From Planctomycetaceae bacterium (GTDB taxonomy: Bacteria > Planctomycetota > Planctomycetia > Isosphaerales > Isosphaeraceae), in assembly GCA_019237095.1 (NCBI GenBank), contig JAFAHT010000361.1:1-35816 (forward strand): DNA of 35,816 nt. The letters are read 5' to 3'. The position numbers and the translations under genes are program-made. A model generated the notes under the pieces. The model worked only from the letters and a program-made list of their open reading frames with translations, had not been told where the DNA came from and did not search any database. Below, one piece after another: positions 26,423-35,534 of this stretch (its first letter is position 1; every line of letters starts with the position of its first letter).

Positions 26423-28156
26423 GTGTGGGTGCAATGTTACGATCCCCTGGGGAACTGGCCAGCCTCCACATTAGTGGCCGCCTTGCCAGTCTTCGTCCTT
26501 CTGGGTCTGCTGGCCTGGGGCCGCCTGAACGCTGGCGGGGCGGCACTGGCCGGGTTGTCGGCGGCGTGTATCACGGCTTTTTTCGTTTTCGGCATGCCGG
26601 CGAAAATGATCCTGGCCAGCGCGGTGGTGGGGTTGGTCTTCGCAGCCTTTCGGGTCGTTTGGCTGATCGTGGCGGCCGTATTCCTGTACGACATCGCGGT
26701 CACCACAGGCCAGTTCGAGATCATGAAGGCTTCGGTAGCCAGCCTCTCGGGCGATCGCCGGCTCCAGGCAGTCCTCGTGGCTTTCTCGTTCGGGGCGTTC
26801 ATCGAGGGGGCGGCCGGATTTGGAGCGCCTGTCGCCGTCTCGGCGGCCTTTCTGGTGGGTCTGGGGTTCCAGCCCTTTCAGGCAGCCTTGCTCTGCCTGA
26901 TCGCCAACACGGCCCCGGTGGCCTGGGGGGGAATCGGGACTCCACTGCGGACCTTGAGCGCAGTCACCGGGCTGGATGTCGAGGCGCTCAGCGGCACTTG
27001 CGGACGGATTCTCCCTCTGCTTTCGGTCTTGATCCCGTTCTGGCTGGTCCGCACCATGACCGGTTGGCGGAACACGCTCGGAGTCTGGCTGCCGCTGGCA
27101 GTCATCGGGGGAACCTTCGCCGCAGTCCAGTTTCTCTGGTCGAACCTGGTCGGTTTCGAGCTGGTGGACATCGTCGCCGCAGTCTGCAGCATGACGGCTG
27201 GGGTGATCGTGACGCGACTCTGGAAGCCCGGGCGGATCTGGCGTTTCGACCACGAGGCGGAAGTCACACCCGTTGCTGTTGAGGTTCCGTCTCCACCTCC
27301 ACAATCCAGCGGCTCTCAGGTCCAGCTTACGCTGGCGCCAGGGCGGGTCGCGCGCGCCTGGATGCCGTTCGCGTTGTTGACGCTCACGGTGCTCGCGTGG
27401 GGAGTTCCGGCCATCAAGGCGTGGGGAACTCCCGCGGCCAAAGACTGGCTGGATGCACGTCTCTCCTGGAAGCCGGAAGTTCCCTGGCTGCATCTGAAGG
27501 TTGCCAAGGGAGCGGCGGTCACCGGACATGAGGAACTTTTGCCCGGAGACCTCGAAAAGGTCCAGGTCGACGTGGTCCCGCTGTCGTCGACGGGCACCGC
27601 GGTTTTCCTGGCGGCGGTCCTGAGTGGGTCGTTGCTGGGTCTTTCGCCTCTGGCTCAGGCCCGACAGCTTGCCAGCACGATTCGGCGGATGGTTCCCGCG
27701 ATCCTGGCCATCGTCTGCATGCTTGCTCTTGGCTTCGTGACCAAGTATTCGGGCATGGACGCGGTTCTTGGGTTGGCCTTCACGCGAACGGGGCGCGGCC
27801 TTTACCCGATCTTCGGCACCTTGCTGGGCTGGTTGGGAGTTGCACTCACCGGCTCGGATACCTCGAGCAACGTCCTCTTCGGCAATCTTCAAAAAATCAC
27901 CGCCATCAAGCTTCAGCTCGACCCGGTCCTGATGGCCTCGGCGAACTCGACCGGTGGCGTGATGGGAAAGATGATCGACGCCCAGTCCATTGTGGTGGCA
28001 GCCGCGGCGACGGGAGAGGGAGGGCGAGAAGGTGAATTGCTACGCGCTGTGCTCTGGCACAGCCTCGCGCTGGCCCTGATCGTCGGGCTGATCGTCTGGA
28101 TTTACGCGCATGTCCTACCTGCGGTGGTCGTGTCTGTTCCTTCGTCCCTCCCCTGA
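26423..28156 (+). CDS. L-lactate permease (LctP/LldP family)
   Basis: VWVQCYDPLGNWPASTLVAALPVFVLLGLLAWGR, FGAFIEGAAGFGAPVAVSAAFLVGLGF, GSDTSSNVLFGNLQ, NSTGGVMGKMIDAQSIVVA. GTG start at 26423 preceded by AAGGAGA. Confidence 0.93.
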   Translation: MWVQCYDPLGNWPASTLVAALPVFVLLGLLAWGRLNAGGAALAGLSAACITAFFVFGMPAKMILASAVVGLVFAAFRVVWLIVAAVFLYDIAVTTGQFEIMKASVASLSGDRRLQAVLVAFSFGAFIEGAAGFGAPVAVSAAFLVGLGFQPFQAALLCLIANTAPVAWGGIGTPLRTLSAVTGLDVEALSGTCGRILPLLSVLIPFWLVRTMTGWRNTLGVWLPLAVIGGTFAAVQFLWSNLVGFELVDIVAAVCSMTAGVIVTRLWKPGRIWRFDHEAEVTPVAVEVPSPPPQSSGSQVQLTLAPGRVARAWMPFALLTLTVLAWGVPAIKAWGTPAAKDWLDARLSWKPEVPWLHLKVAKGAAVTGHEELLPGDLEKVQVDVVPLSSTGTAVFLAAVLSGSLLGLSPLAQARQLASTIRRMVPAILAIVCMLALGFVTKYSGMDAVLGLAFTRTGRGLYPIFGTLLGWLGVALTGSDTSSNVLFGNLQKITAIKLQLDPVLMASANSTGGVMGKMIDAQSIVVAAAATGEGGREGELLRAVLWHSLALALIVGLIVWIYAHVLPAVVVSVPSSLP

Positions 28157-28160
28157 CCGC

Positions 28161-28433
28161 TCAGCTCATACTCCGGCCGTGGGTGAAAGTATCGTGTTCC
28201 GAGCTTTCCTCTCCGCGTCCGGCATCCGGCGCTTCGGACCGGCGTGTCTGCCAGGCCTCTGGCGCCTCTTGCCGGCGTACGGCGTTCTCCAAGGGTTCTT
28301 GCTCACGAGAGACTTGAGCCAGAGGGGGAGAGGTTTGCGACGGTTCGGACTCTGGAAGGTGATCGGAAGAGGACGGGACACGGACTTGAGTCTTCCTGGT
28401 CTTTTTTGATCGAGTCTTGGTGGCAGAGGCCAT
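28161..28433 (-). CDS. Small low-complexity hypothetical protein (MASATKTRSKKTRKTQVRVPSSS...)
   Basis: 90-aa frame with Shine-Dalgarno GGAGGTG four nt before ATG at 28433. Confidence 0.5.
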   Translation of the reverse strand: MASATKTRSKKTRKTQVRVPSSSDHLPESEPSQTSPPLAQVSREQEPLENAVRRQEAPEAWQTRRSEAPDAGRGEESSEHDTFTHGRSMS

Positions 28434-28832
28434 GCGACACCTCCCCGCGCGACGCGGGAAAATCCAGGGAAGGGCCAGATTCATCAGGGAGCTCGGTGGC
28501 TCGTGATGTTCCGCACCTTCCCGCGATCGGTTCGTTCTCCAACCGATCGCACACCTGATCGACGCGACCAGGTACGAACCTTCAGCGTGAGCCCAAGATA
28601 TGCTGCGCTCTCGACGATCGCAACGACCATCAACGCCCAAGCTTTCGGCTCTGAACCACATTCTAGCCGGTGGTGCTGGTCCTGGCCAGTGCCTCGGGCG
28701 ACAATTCCTATCGGTATCCTCGGCCTGGTACATTATTCATTGCCTTCATTGCTTTCGGACACGCGACGAATCGGCGTGTTTCTCCATGGGAACACGGAGG
28801 CAATCGGGCGCTCGATTGGGGACTCATCCATC

Positions 28833-29333
28833 ATGCGTATCGGAATCCTCTCGGACACGCACGACCAGGTGCAGCGTACCAAGTTCGCGGTGGCCATGCT
28901 CGTTGAAGGCGGAGCCGAAACCCTGATCCATTGCGGCGACTTGACCATTGCCGAGGTCGTCGCTGAATGCTCGGTGCTTCCCTGTTATTTCGTCTTCGGC
29001 AATTGTGATCATGACCGCGAGAGTTTGCGCCAGGCGATCAAGCGGGTCGGCGGCACATGCCTGGAACGGGGCGGCCTGATATCCCTGGGCGGGCGTCGCC
29101 TGGCCGTCACGCATGGCGACTTGGACCAAGAACTCCGTCGTCTTGCGGCACTCGAGCCCGATTATTTATTCTCCGGCCACACCCATGTTGCCAGCGATGT
29201 TCAGAAAGGCCCAACGCGGTGGATCAATCCGGGTGCACTGCATCGCGCTTCGGTCTGGACCGTGGCACTTCTCGACATTGCAAGCAAGCATGTCAGTTTG
29301 TTGACAATAATCAACGCGAAGATGCAACGTTAG
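28833..29333 (+). CDS. YfcE/MJ0936-family metallophosphoesterase
   Basis: MRIGILSDTHDQVQRT...LIHCGDLT...YFVFGNCDHD...LAVTHGD...PDYLFSGHTHVASDV...WINPGAL: full metallophosphoesterase motif set. Confidence 0.93.
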   Translation: MRIGILSDTHDQVQRTKFAVAMLVEGGAETLIHCGDLTIAEVVAECSVLPCYFVFGNCDHDRESLRQAIKRVGGTCLERGGLISLGGRRLAVTHGDLDQELRRLAALEPDYLFSGHTHVASDVQKGPTRWINPGALHRASVWTVALLDIASKHVSLLTIINAKMQR

Positions 29334-29495
29334 ATGAAACCGTCGAAATTGACTGGTGATCCCCGATCAAGGGCGGTAGAATCCGGCCAGACATCTCGGC
29401 GAGGACTCATGAGCAGGCATGCCACCTCGATTGAACCGATGAGTCCGGATCTGTTTGCATCTACACCAGGGCCCCTCGGTCAGAGGAGTGGGGAA

Positions 29496-30809
29496 ATGCG
29501 TCTTTGCGTGGTTGAAGATCTTGCCGTAGCCGGACTTGAGCCGCTCACGCTGACGCGGCCGATGTATGAGCTCTGGCTGGGATGCACGACTCTGGGTTGT
29601 AAGATCGCCAGCGCGTTTGGGGTCGGCCCAGGGCCACAGCGGCGGGGGAGCGTGGTGCGCTCGCACTTGGTTGCGGTCCAGCGAGAGCGCGATCCTCACA
29701 TGGTTGTCAACGATCGCGACTGGCTCGCCAGGGGGCCGGTGATCGTGGCGAACGCTCGGTGGGTACCTCCTTCAGGGTTTGAACCCCCGGATTCTCATGG
29801 CCCTTGGGTAGGGCTCTGTGATGGGCAACCAGCCTGCGCCTTGGTCGGTCCTGAAGATGCCGTGTCCCTCGATCCGCACGGGATCGATTCCTGGTTCGAC
29901 AAGATCGCTTCCAGGTACTCAAATATCGACGTGGGCGGCGAATGGATCTTCCGCCCCTGGGATCTGGTGGCCCGCAACGGAGCCTATATCGAGCGCGATT
30001 TTCAGGAGGCCCGGCGAAGCGGCGTGACCAACCGGCAACTGTCAACCCTGGCCCTTGTGGGGCCTTCCAACCTGTTGCGCGTGCATGAGACCGCGCGCAT
30101 CGACCCGTACACCGTCTTCGACACGACGACCGGACCCATCATTATCGCTCCCAACGTCTGGGTCCAGCCATTCACGCGCGTGGAGGGCCCCTGTTACATC
30201 GGGCCCGACACCCAACTTTTCCGGGCCAACATCCGGGGCTCGGTCTCGATCGGCCCCAATTGCCGGATCGGCGGCGAGGTCGAGGCCACGATCGTGCACG
30301 GCTTCTCCAACAAGTATCACGAGGGCTTTCTGGGGCACGCCTACATCGGCGAGTGGGTCAACCTGGGCGCAATCACTTCCAACAGCGATCTGCGGAACGA
30401 TTACGGCGAGGTGTTTGTGCCTCTTCAGGGAGATCCGGTGCCGACCGGGCAGGCCAAGGTTGGCTGCTTTATCGGCGATCATACGCGAACCGGGATGGGG
30501 TCGATGCTCAACACCGGCACGGCCATCGGTGTCATGTGCAACGTCCTTCCCGCCGGTCTACTCCTGCCCAAGCATGTTCCCTCGTTCACCGCAGTTCTGT
30601 ATGGCCGGGTTGGGTCGGGGTTTTCGCTCGATCAGATGTTCGCCACCGCCCGGATCGTGATGGGGCGGCGGGGCAAGACCTTCACCGACGCCGAGGAGCA
30701 GCTTTACCGCGGCCTCTTCGAGCAGACCCGGTTGGAACGGGAACGGGCCTTCCAGCGGTCCCACGACCATCGCGCCGATTCCTGGCCGGTGGCTCAGGCG
30801 CGGTTCTGA
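29496..30809 (+). CDS. GlmU-like sugar nucleotidyltransferase with left-handed beta-helix acyltransferase domain (TIGR03991-like)
   Basis: MRLCVVEDLAVAGLEPLTLTRPMYELWLGCTTLGCKI... plus hexapeptide repeats (IIIAPNVWVQPFTRVEGPCYIGPDTQLFRANIRGSVSIGPNCRIGGEVEATIVHGFSNKYHEGFLGHAYIGEWVNLGAITSNSDLRNDYG). RBS AGAGGAG. Confidence 0.85.
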   Translation: MRLCVVEDLAVAGLEPLTLTRPMYELWLGCTTLGCKIASAFGVGPGPQRRGSVVRSHLVAVQRERDPHMVVNDRDWLARGPVIVANARWVPPSGFEPPDSHGPWVGLCDGQPACALVGPEDAVSLDPHGIDSWFDKIASRYSNIDVGGEWIFRPWDLVARNGAYIERDFQEARRSGVTNRQLSTLALVGPSNLLRVHETARIDPYTVFDTTTGPIIIAPNVWVQPFTRVEGPCYIGPDTQLFRANIRGSVSIGPNCRIGGEVEATIVHGFSNKYHEGFLGHAYIGEWVNLGAITSNSDLRNDYGEVFVPLQGDPVPTGQAKVGCFIGDHTRTGMGSMLNTGTAIGVMCNVLPAGLLLPKHVPSFTAVLYGRVGSGFSLDQMFATARIVMGRRGKTFTDAEEQLYRGLFEQTRLERERAFQRSHDHRADSWPVAQARF

Positions 30810-30857
30810 CCTCGGTCGTCAGGTCAGATCAGGTTCGCTCTCTCTGCTTGAAGAGAC

Positions 30858-31859
30858 ATGGATCGAACAGGGGGGGCCAAGGCGCACCGGGAGGAACGAC
30901 GCCGCGCGGCTTCAGTGGGCCCGCACCGGCTCGATCTGCGCGGCTATATCTACCTGTCGCTGATGGTCCTCTTCGGTTCGACCGTCTCGCCGTTCGCCAT
31001 GGTCGCCGTCAGAGAACTTCCAGTCGGTATCTTGCCACTGCTGCGATTCAGTTTTGCCGGGCTGTGTTTGATTCCCTTTCTCTCGGATCGAGGCGCCCTG
31101 TGGCGTCTCCTGCGCGAGGACGCCCGGCGGCTGGTCTTCGTGGCTGCCTTTTGCGTGCCGATCAACCAGAGCTTTTTCCTCAACGCGGCCCGGCTCGGGC
31201 CCAACTCTCACGTGGGCCTTTTTTACGCCGTCTGCCCGCTGGTCGTCTGGATCTTGGCGTGGGTGCTCGGGCATGAGGCGCTCGATCTTGGGCGGCTCTG
31301 GGGAGTCCTGGCCAGCATCGCCGGGGTGGCCGTGATCGGGCTCGGCAACCTCTGGGAAGGAAGCGGCGCCTCGCCCGCGGAATCGCGCTCCATCATGCTG
31401 GCCGACCTGCTCCTGATCGGGGCCGTCGTGTCCTGGGGCGCCTATCTGACGCTGAGCAAGCCGCTCGTGGCCCGGTACGGGGCGCTGCCGGTCCTGGCGG
31501 GGACCTTCCTCGTCGGCTGTCTGCTCGAGCTGCCGATCGCCCTGCTCACGCTACCCGGCTGGCTGCCCATGCTCGCTCGAGCTTCATCCTCAGCCTGGAT
31601 CAGCCTGGCGATCCTCGCGCTGCTGGTCACCCCACTCAACCTGGCCCTGCAAAACCTTTCGCTCCGCCGGCTCGACGCCAGCCAGGTCGCCACCTTCAGC
31701 AACGCAGCACCCGTGTTGACGGTCGTCTGGGGAGTCTGGTTCTTTCACGAGGTCTTGACACCGACCCTGATCATTGGCGGCCTCTTGACGCTTGGCGGCA
31801 TTTTCTGGACGAACCTGCCCGCCTCCCGGCCTACCGCCGGGCCCAGGGTCGCCGCGTGA
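30858..31859 (+). CDS. EamA/DMT-superfamily transporter
   Basis: 333-aa multi-TM ORF with two EamA-like halves (WGSTVSPFAMVAVRELPVGILPLLRFSFAG-like; ATFSNAAPVLTVVWGVWFFHEVLTPTLIIGGLLTLGGIFW). Confidence 0.88.
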   Translation: MDRTGGAKAHREERRRAASVGPHRLDLRGYIYLSLMVLFGSTVSPFAMVAVRELPVGILPLLRFSFAGLCLIPFLSDRGALWRLLREDARRLVFVAAFCVPINQSFFLNAARLGPNSHVGLFYAVCPLVVWILAWVLGHEALDLGRLWGVLASIAGVAVIGLGNLWEGSGASPAESRSIMLADLLLIGAVVSWGAYLTLSKPLVARYGALPVLAGTFLVGCLLELPIALLTLPGWLPMLARASSSAWISLAILALLVTPLNLALQNLSLRRLDASQVATFSNAAPVLTVVWGVWFFHEVLTPTLIIGGLLTLGGIFWTNLPASRPTAGPRVAA

Positions 31860-31962
31860 GTTTGTCCCGGTCTTGTTGCCCAACTCGATGATGGGTTATG
31901 CTCGCTTCCCTTGGAAGCGGCCCGGCTTATCTTTAATCGAAGAGACGCCGGAGCTCGCGGGG

Positions 31963-33153
31963 ATGACGTACGGGTGCGAGGATGTTGAAATCGTGAGGAA
32001 CCCCGACCCTGACGCACGCTCGCGGGGCGCGAAGCTCGCCTTTTACGTCACCAGCCATGGCTTTGGACATCTCAACCGCACCGTCGCGGTGATCAACCAC
32101 GTTCCAGCAGACTTGCCGGTCGTCATTCGCTCGCACCCCAACCTGTTTCCCCACTGGCGGGAGCGGTTGACGCGCCCGGCGGAGCTGACCGGACACGTCT
32201 CGGATGTCGGCGCGGTCAATCCGCCGGGAGACAGCACGGCAACCGATGGCCCGGCGACCCTGGAACTGGCCGCCCGGGTGCATGCCGAGGCCATGGCCCG
32301 GGTCGATGAAGAGGCGCGATGGCTGCGCGACGAGCGCGTCGCGGCCCTGCTGTGCGATGCCCCGGCCGTCCCCCTGGTCGCGGCCCGCCGCGCCGGAATT
32401 CCGGGGCTCTTGCTGGCGAACTTCACATGGGCCGACATCTATGCGCCCTATGCCCGCGTCGCGGGGGGGCACGCCAACGGCCTGGTCGCCGAACTCCGCC
32501 GCGCTTATCGCCAGGCCACGACCATCTTCCGGGCCGAGCCTGCCCTGCGGATGGCCTGGCTGCCGGGGCAGGTCAACGTCGGCATGGTCGCCAACCCCGG
32601 CCGCGACCGACGCAAGGAGCTTCGCGGTCTCCTTGGTTTGAACTCGAAAGAAAAGCTGATCTATTTCTACGTGGGCAGGTACGGCCAGAATGACCTCGAT
32701 TGGGGGCGGTTGGAGGCCTACGCGGCCAAGGGCGTTCAGTTTGTTGGATATCACTCCGCGCCGGCCGGTCCCTTGAAGAACCTCCACTTGCTGAGCCCTT
32801 CCGAATGGCACGGCAGCGACCTGATCGCCTCGACCGACGCCCTGGTAGCCAAGGCCGGTTACGGGACCGTCTGCGAGGCGATGGCCGGTAACACGCCGAT
32901 CGTCTACCCACCGCGCCGGGGTTTCTCGGAATTCCGGGCGCTCGATCGCTCGCTCCGGTCATGGGGCGGAGGCATCCCAGTCTCTGCTCGCGACTTCCGA
33001 GAATTGCGGTTGGACCGAGCCCTGGATCGAGCCTTCCACCTTGGCCCTCTCACACCTCCCTTCCCGACCGACGGCGCCGCCCGGGTCGCCCGTCACCTGG
33101 CCGGGCTTTGCCGTCCCGTATCCAACCGGCAACTTGAACAGTCGGCAGGATAA
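31963..33153 (+). CDS. Glycosyltransferase-like protein (GT-B, MurG/MGT-like)
   Basis: LAFYVTSHGFGHLNRTVAVINHVPADLPVVIRS..., LLCDAPAVPLVAARRAGIPGLLLANFTWADIY, LIASTDALVAKAGYGTVCEAMAGNTPIVYPPRRGFSEF. Start uncertain (31888 or 31963). Confidence 0.78.
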   Translation: MTYGCEDVEIVRNPDPDARSRGAKLAFYVTSHGFGHLNRTVAVINHVPADLPVVIRSHPNLFPHWRERLTRPAELTGHVSDVGAVNPPGDSTATDGPATLELAARVHAEAMARVDEEARWLRDERVAALLCDAPAVPLVAARRAGIPGLLLANFTWADIYAPYARVAGGHANGLVAELRRAYRQATTIFRAEPALRMAWLPGQVNVGMVANPGRDRRKELRGLLGLNSKEKLIYFYVGRYGQNDLDWGRLEAYAAKGVQFVGYHSAPAGPLKNLHLLSPSEWHGSDLIASTDALVAKAGYGTVCEAMAGNTPIVYPPRRGFSEFRALDRSLRSWGGGIPVSARDFRELRLDRALDRAFHLGPLTPPFPTDGAARVARHLAGLCRPVSNRQLEQSAG

Positions 33154-33169
33154 GCATTTGCTCTTCTCT

Positions 33170-33197
33170 TCGCGGATCATACCCGCGATTGCTTTTT
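33170..33197 (+). terminator. Intrinsic terminator after the glycosyltransferase gene
   Basis: TCGCGG-ATCATAC-CCGCGA followed by TTGCTTTTT, 17 nt after the stop codon. Confidence 0.6.
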
Positions 33198-33263
33198 CTG
33201 CGTTGCATAAGCGATGACGTGGATGGGTTGGCGATCGCGACCCTTGTCTCGCCTCGGACCGGA

Positions 33264-33296
33264 GGTGCGTCCTCGCGGCCTTGACGCACCCTACGG
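33264..33296. repeat. REP-like palindrome GGTGCGTC-ctcgcggcctt-GACGCACCctacgg
   Basis: Perfect 8-bp inverted repeat with 11-nt loop in the convergent intergenic gap; resembles the widespread GGTGCGT...ACGCACCCTAC class. Confidence 0.6.
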
Positions 33297-33298
33297 AA

Positions 33299-33592
33299 CT
33301 ATGGGCTCTCCGGTTCGTCGGATATCTGAGCACCGTGCCAGAGAGCGACGATCCATACCTTGTCTTCACGAACGCGATAGAAGAACCGGTAGGGCTTGAT
33401 GTAGACTTCGCGGTAGGGAAGCTCCGGAAACTCCATGACAACCGTACCCGACTGGGGGAGACGAGAGAGGCGCTTGAGCGCTTTTGCCGTCTGTTGCTGG
33501 AACCTCCGGGCCGCGGCGCGATTGTTTCGCCGGATCGTTTCGACAGCGGAGAGAAACTGCACCCGCGCCGAGGGAGTGAAAAAAACATCCAC
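33299..33592 (-). CDS. Type II toxin, RelE/ParE family
   Basis: MDVFFTPSARVQFLSAVETIRRNNRAAARRFQQQTAKALKRLSRLPQSGTVVMEFPELPYREVYIKPYRFFYRVREDKVWIVALWHGAQ. Confidence 0.9.
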   Translation of the reverse strand: MDVFFTPSARVQFLSAVETIRRNNRAAARRFQQQTAKALKRLSRLPQSGTVVMEFPELPYREVYIKPYRFFYRVREDKVWIVALWHGAQISDEPESP

Positions 33593-33594
33593 GC

Positions 33595-33870
33595 TCAGCC
33601 ATCCGACAAGAGGGCTTCGGCTTCGGCCAGCACCTGCTCGAGGGAGTGCCCAACCCCAGCCGCAATCTCCTTCTCTCCCCGGGCCAGCAAGAGCAGGAGT
33701 TCTCGCTCGGCTTCGGACCGTTCATAAGCGTCCAGACTCATCAGGACGGCCGTCGCCCGCCCGCGCTGGGTGATGAACAGCGGCTCTTTCGAGTCCTTCA
33801 CATTCTTCAAGACGCCAGCCGCGTCCTTCCTCAGGTCCGACACCGGAACGATTGCAGGAACTTTGGCCAT
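33595..33870 (-). CDS. Type II antitoxin, Phd/YefM family
   Basis: MAKVPAIVPVSDLRKDAAGVLKNVKDSKEPLFITQRGRATAVLMSLDAYERSEAERELL; ends 2 nt before the toxin. Confidence 0.9.
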   Translation of the reverse strand: MAKVPAIVPVSDLRKDAAGVLKNVKDSKEPLFITQRGRATAVLMSLDAYERSEAERELLLLLARGEKEIAAGVGHSLEQVLAEAEALLSDG

Positions 33871-34104
33871 CGAAAGTATCTCCAAGAGTACATTTGATCG
33901 TACCACGAGCAGTCGACCCCTGCAATCTCCCGTTCCGGTTCGTCCACGCCCTTCGATCCCGAGATCGCTGGATTGGTGTTTCGGGTCGCAGGCGAGGTGA
34001 CGTGACGTGCTATGACCCAGCATCGCTATTGTGATGCGTAAGCCCTGCCGGCCCCTCCCCGCGAAGCCCCTCTCCGACGGCACTGCGGCGAGACTCGTTT
34101 GCGC

Positions 34105-34341
34105 TCATGCCTGGGTGAATTCGTCCCATGACAGGCCGAGTTGACGCAACGCTCCGCGAATCGTCCCGAGCTTCAGGTCGTCCCCGCCCCAGTCCGGCAG
34201 GACGGTCGAGATGCCCGTCGCCGGGTTGTGCCATTTCCGATGCGAGCCATCGCCGGTCCGCGGCACTTCTCGGCACCCCAGCGTGGAGAGCTTTCGCGAT
34301 ACCTCATGGGACGGCCACGACCATCTCCATCCGGACGGCAT
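34105..34341 (-). CDS. hicA: HicA-like toxin
   Basis: SHEVSRKLSTLGCREVPRTGDGSHRKWHNPATGISTVLPDWGGDDLKLGTIRGALRQLGLSWDEFTQA matches the HicA fold pattern. Nearest ATG (34341) lies inside the hicB 3' end. Confidence 0.78.
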   Translation of the reverse strand: MPSGWRWSWPSHEVSRKLSTLGCREVPRTGDGSHRKWHNPATGISTVLPDWGGDDLKLGTIRGALRQLGLSWDEFTQA

Positions 34342-34549
34342 CGGTCGGGGACGCGTGGGTGAGGTAGGGAGGAAGGGGCTTTCCTTGCTCTTGGTAAATC
34401 TCGAGGACGGCCGCCAGCGCGTCACGCACATTATCGAGTGCATCCGCGACCGAGTCCCCCTCGGTGAGCAGTTCGGGCAGCAGCGGCGAGGTCACGGTGT
34501 ATCCGCCCTCGGGCTGGGGCTCAAAGATGAGAGGCAGCTTGTAATACAC
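34304..34549 (-). CDS. hicB: HicB-like antitoxin
   Basis: VYYKLPLIFEPQPEGGYTVTSPLLPELLTEGDSVADALDNVRDALAAVLEIYQEQGKPLP; GTG start at 34549 with GGAGG 5 nt upstream. Confidence 0.85.
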   Translation of the reverse strand: MYYKLPLIFEPQPEGGYTVTSPLLPELLTEGDSVADALDNVRDALAAVLEIYQEQGKPLPPYLTHASPTDAVRMEMVVAVP

Positions 34550-34787
34550 CAATGCCTCCAGTACAAAGCAACTCGCCGATGTCCCTTCGCCGCGAGCAGG
34601 TTGACGCCAGTCAGCCTCAGGCGGCCGCCGCCATCGAACGAGTCCTTTTCCTGTCGTGACACTACCACTGAGCCTATCATCGGCCGGCTTGGATCGCCAG
34701 CCCGGGGTCGAGCCGAGGGATCTGCGGCGGCCTCCCAAAGCAACTGCCTTCCCAAGAACTCCGAAACAACATGCCTGGCCTGTTCCC

Positions 34788-35099
34788 TTATTCGGGTTGA
34801 CCCAGATGGAAGTACCCCTCGTCCCGTAAACCCTGCACGGCCAGTTGAATCGCTTCGGTGGAGACTTCCGGAACCACGACAAACCCCTTTTCGGCGTAGT
34901 ACGGATGGCCCGCACCTGCATTGTCCGCCAAGCCCTGTTTCAGACGGACCAGATCGATGAACGAGAGCCGGTGGCGCGCGCCATCTTCCAGCTCAACAAT
35001 CACGCCTGGGAGATAACCTCGGAACGGAGCCTCGAACTCGGCCTGCTCATCATAGCCCTGAGGAAACGAGAGGGTGTAAGGTTGGAGACGGGCTGACAT
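34788..35099 (-). CDS. Hypothetical protein, 103 aa
   Basis: MSARLQPYTLSFPQGYDEQAEFEAPFRGYLPGVIVELEDGARHRLSFIDLVRLKQGLADNAGAGHPYYAEKGFVVVPEVSTEAIQLAVQGLRDEGYF; protein-like composition, family not recognised. Confidence 0.6.
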   Translation of the reverse strand: MSARLQPYTLSFPQGYDEQAEFEAPFRGYLPGVIVELEDGARHRLSFIDLVRLKQGLADNAGAGHPYYAEKGFVVVPEVSTEAIQLAVQGLRDEGYFHLGQPE

Positions 35100-35186
35100 C
35101 GCATTACCCTCACCCCGCGAAGCCTCCCTTGCTTTTGTATCACGATTGGGGCACAATTGAAAAAGTGACATTCGGGAGGTCGAGCG

Positions 35187-35534
35187 ATGACGAAGAAGGT
35201 GAAAGCCCAGGTGACAGCGCCCGGGTCTGCGGCGGAAAAAGGCCCGGCAGCCGCCGAGGTGGCCCAAACGGGGATGATTCGGGCCCGCGTCTCTGCCGAT
35301 TTGAAGGTCGAGGCCGAGAGCATTCTCAACCAGATGGGTCTCAGTGCGAGTGATGCCATCCGAATGTTCTACAGGCAGATCATCCTGTGCAACGGGCTGC
35401 CGTTCCCAGCTCGCATTCCCAATGCGACAACCCGCAAGGCCTTGCGGGATGCAGAGGCTGGCAAGAACCTGACGCGTTACGCCGACGCCGACGACGTGTT
35501 CCGGAAACTGGGCGTCAAGAGTGGCCAAAGCTAA
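35187..35534 (+). CDS. dinJ: Type II antitoxin, RelB/DinJ family
   Basis: GMIRARVSADLKVEAESILNQMGLSASDAIRMFYRQIILCNGLPFPARIPNATTRKALRDAEAGKNL. Confidence 0.93.
   Translation: MTKKVKAQVTAPGSAAEKGPAAAEVAQTGMIRARVSADLKVEAESILNQMGLSASDAIRMFYRQIILCNGLPFPARIPNATTRKALRDAEAGKNLTRYADADDVFRKLGVKSGQS

Noticed and set aside
26471-27892. 473-aa - strand ORF
   Set aside because: Antisense to lactate permease; compositional artefact.
30810-30840. CTGACC...GGTCAG hairpin after the GlmU-like gene
   Set aside because: Short stem with no T-run; too weak to call a terminator.
31933-32811. 292-aa - strand ORF
   Set aside because: Antisense to the glycosyltransferase gene.
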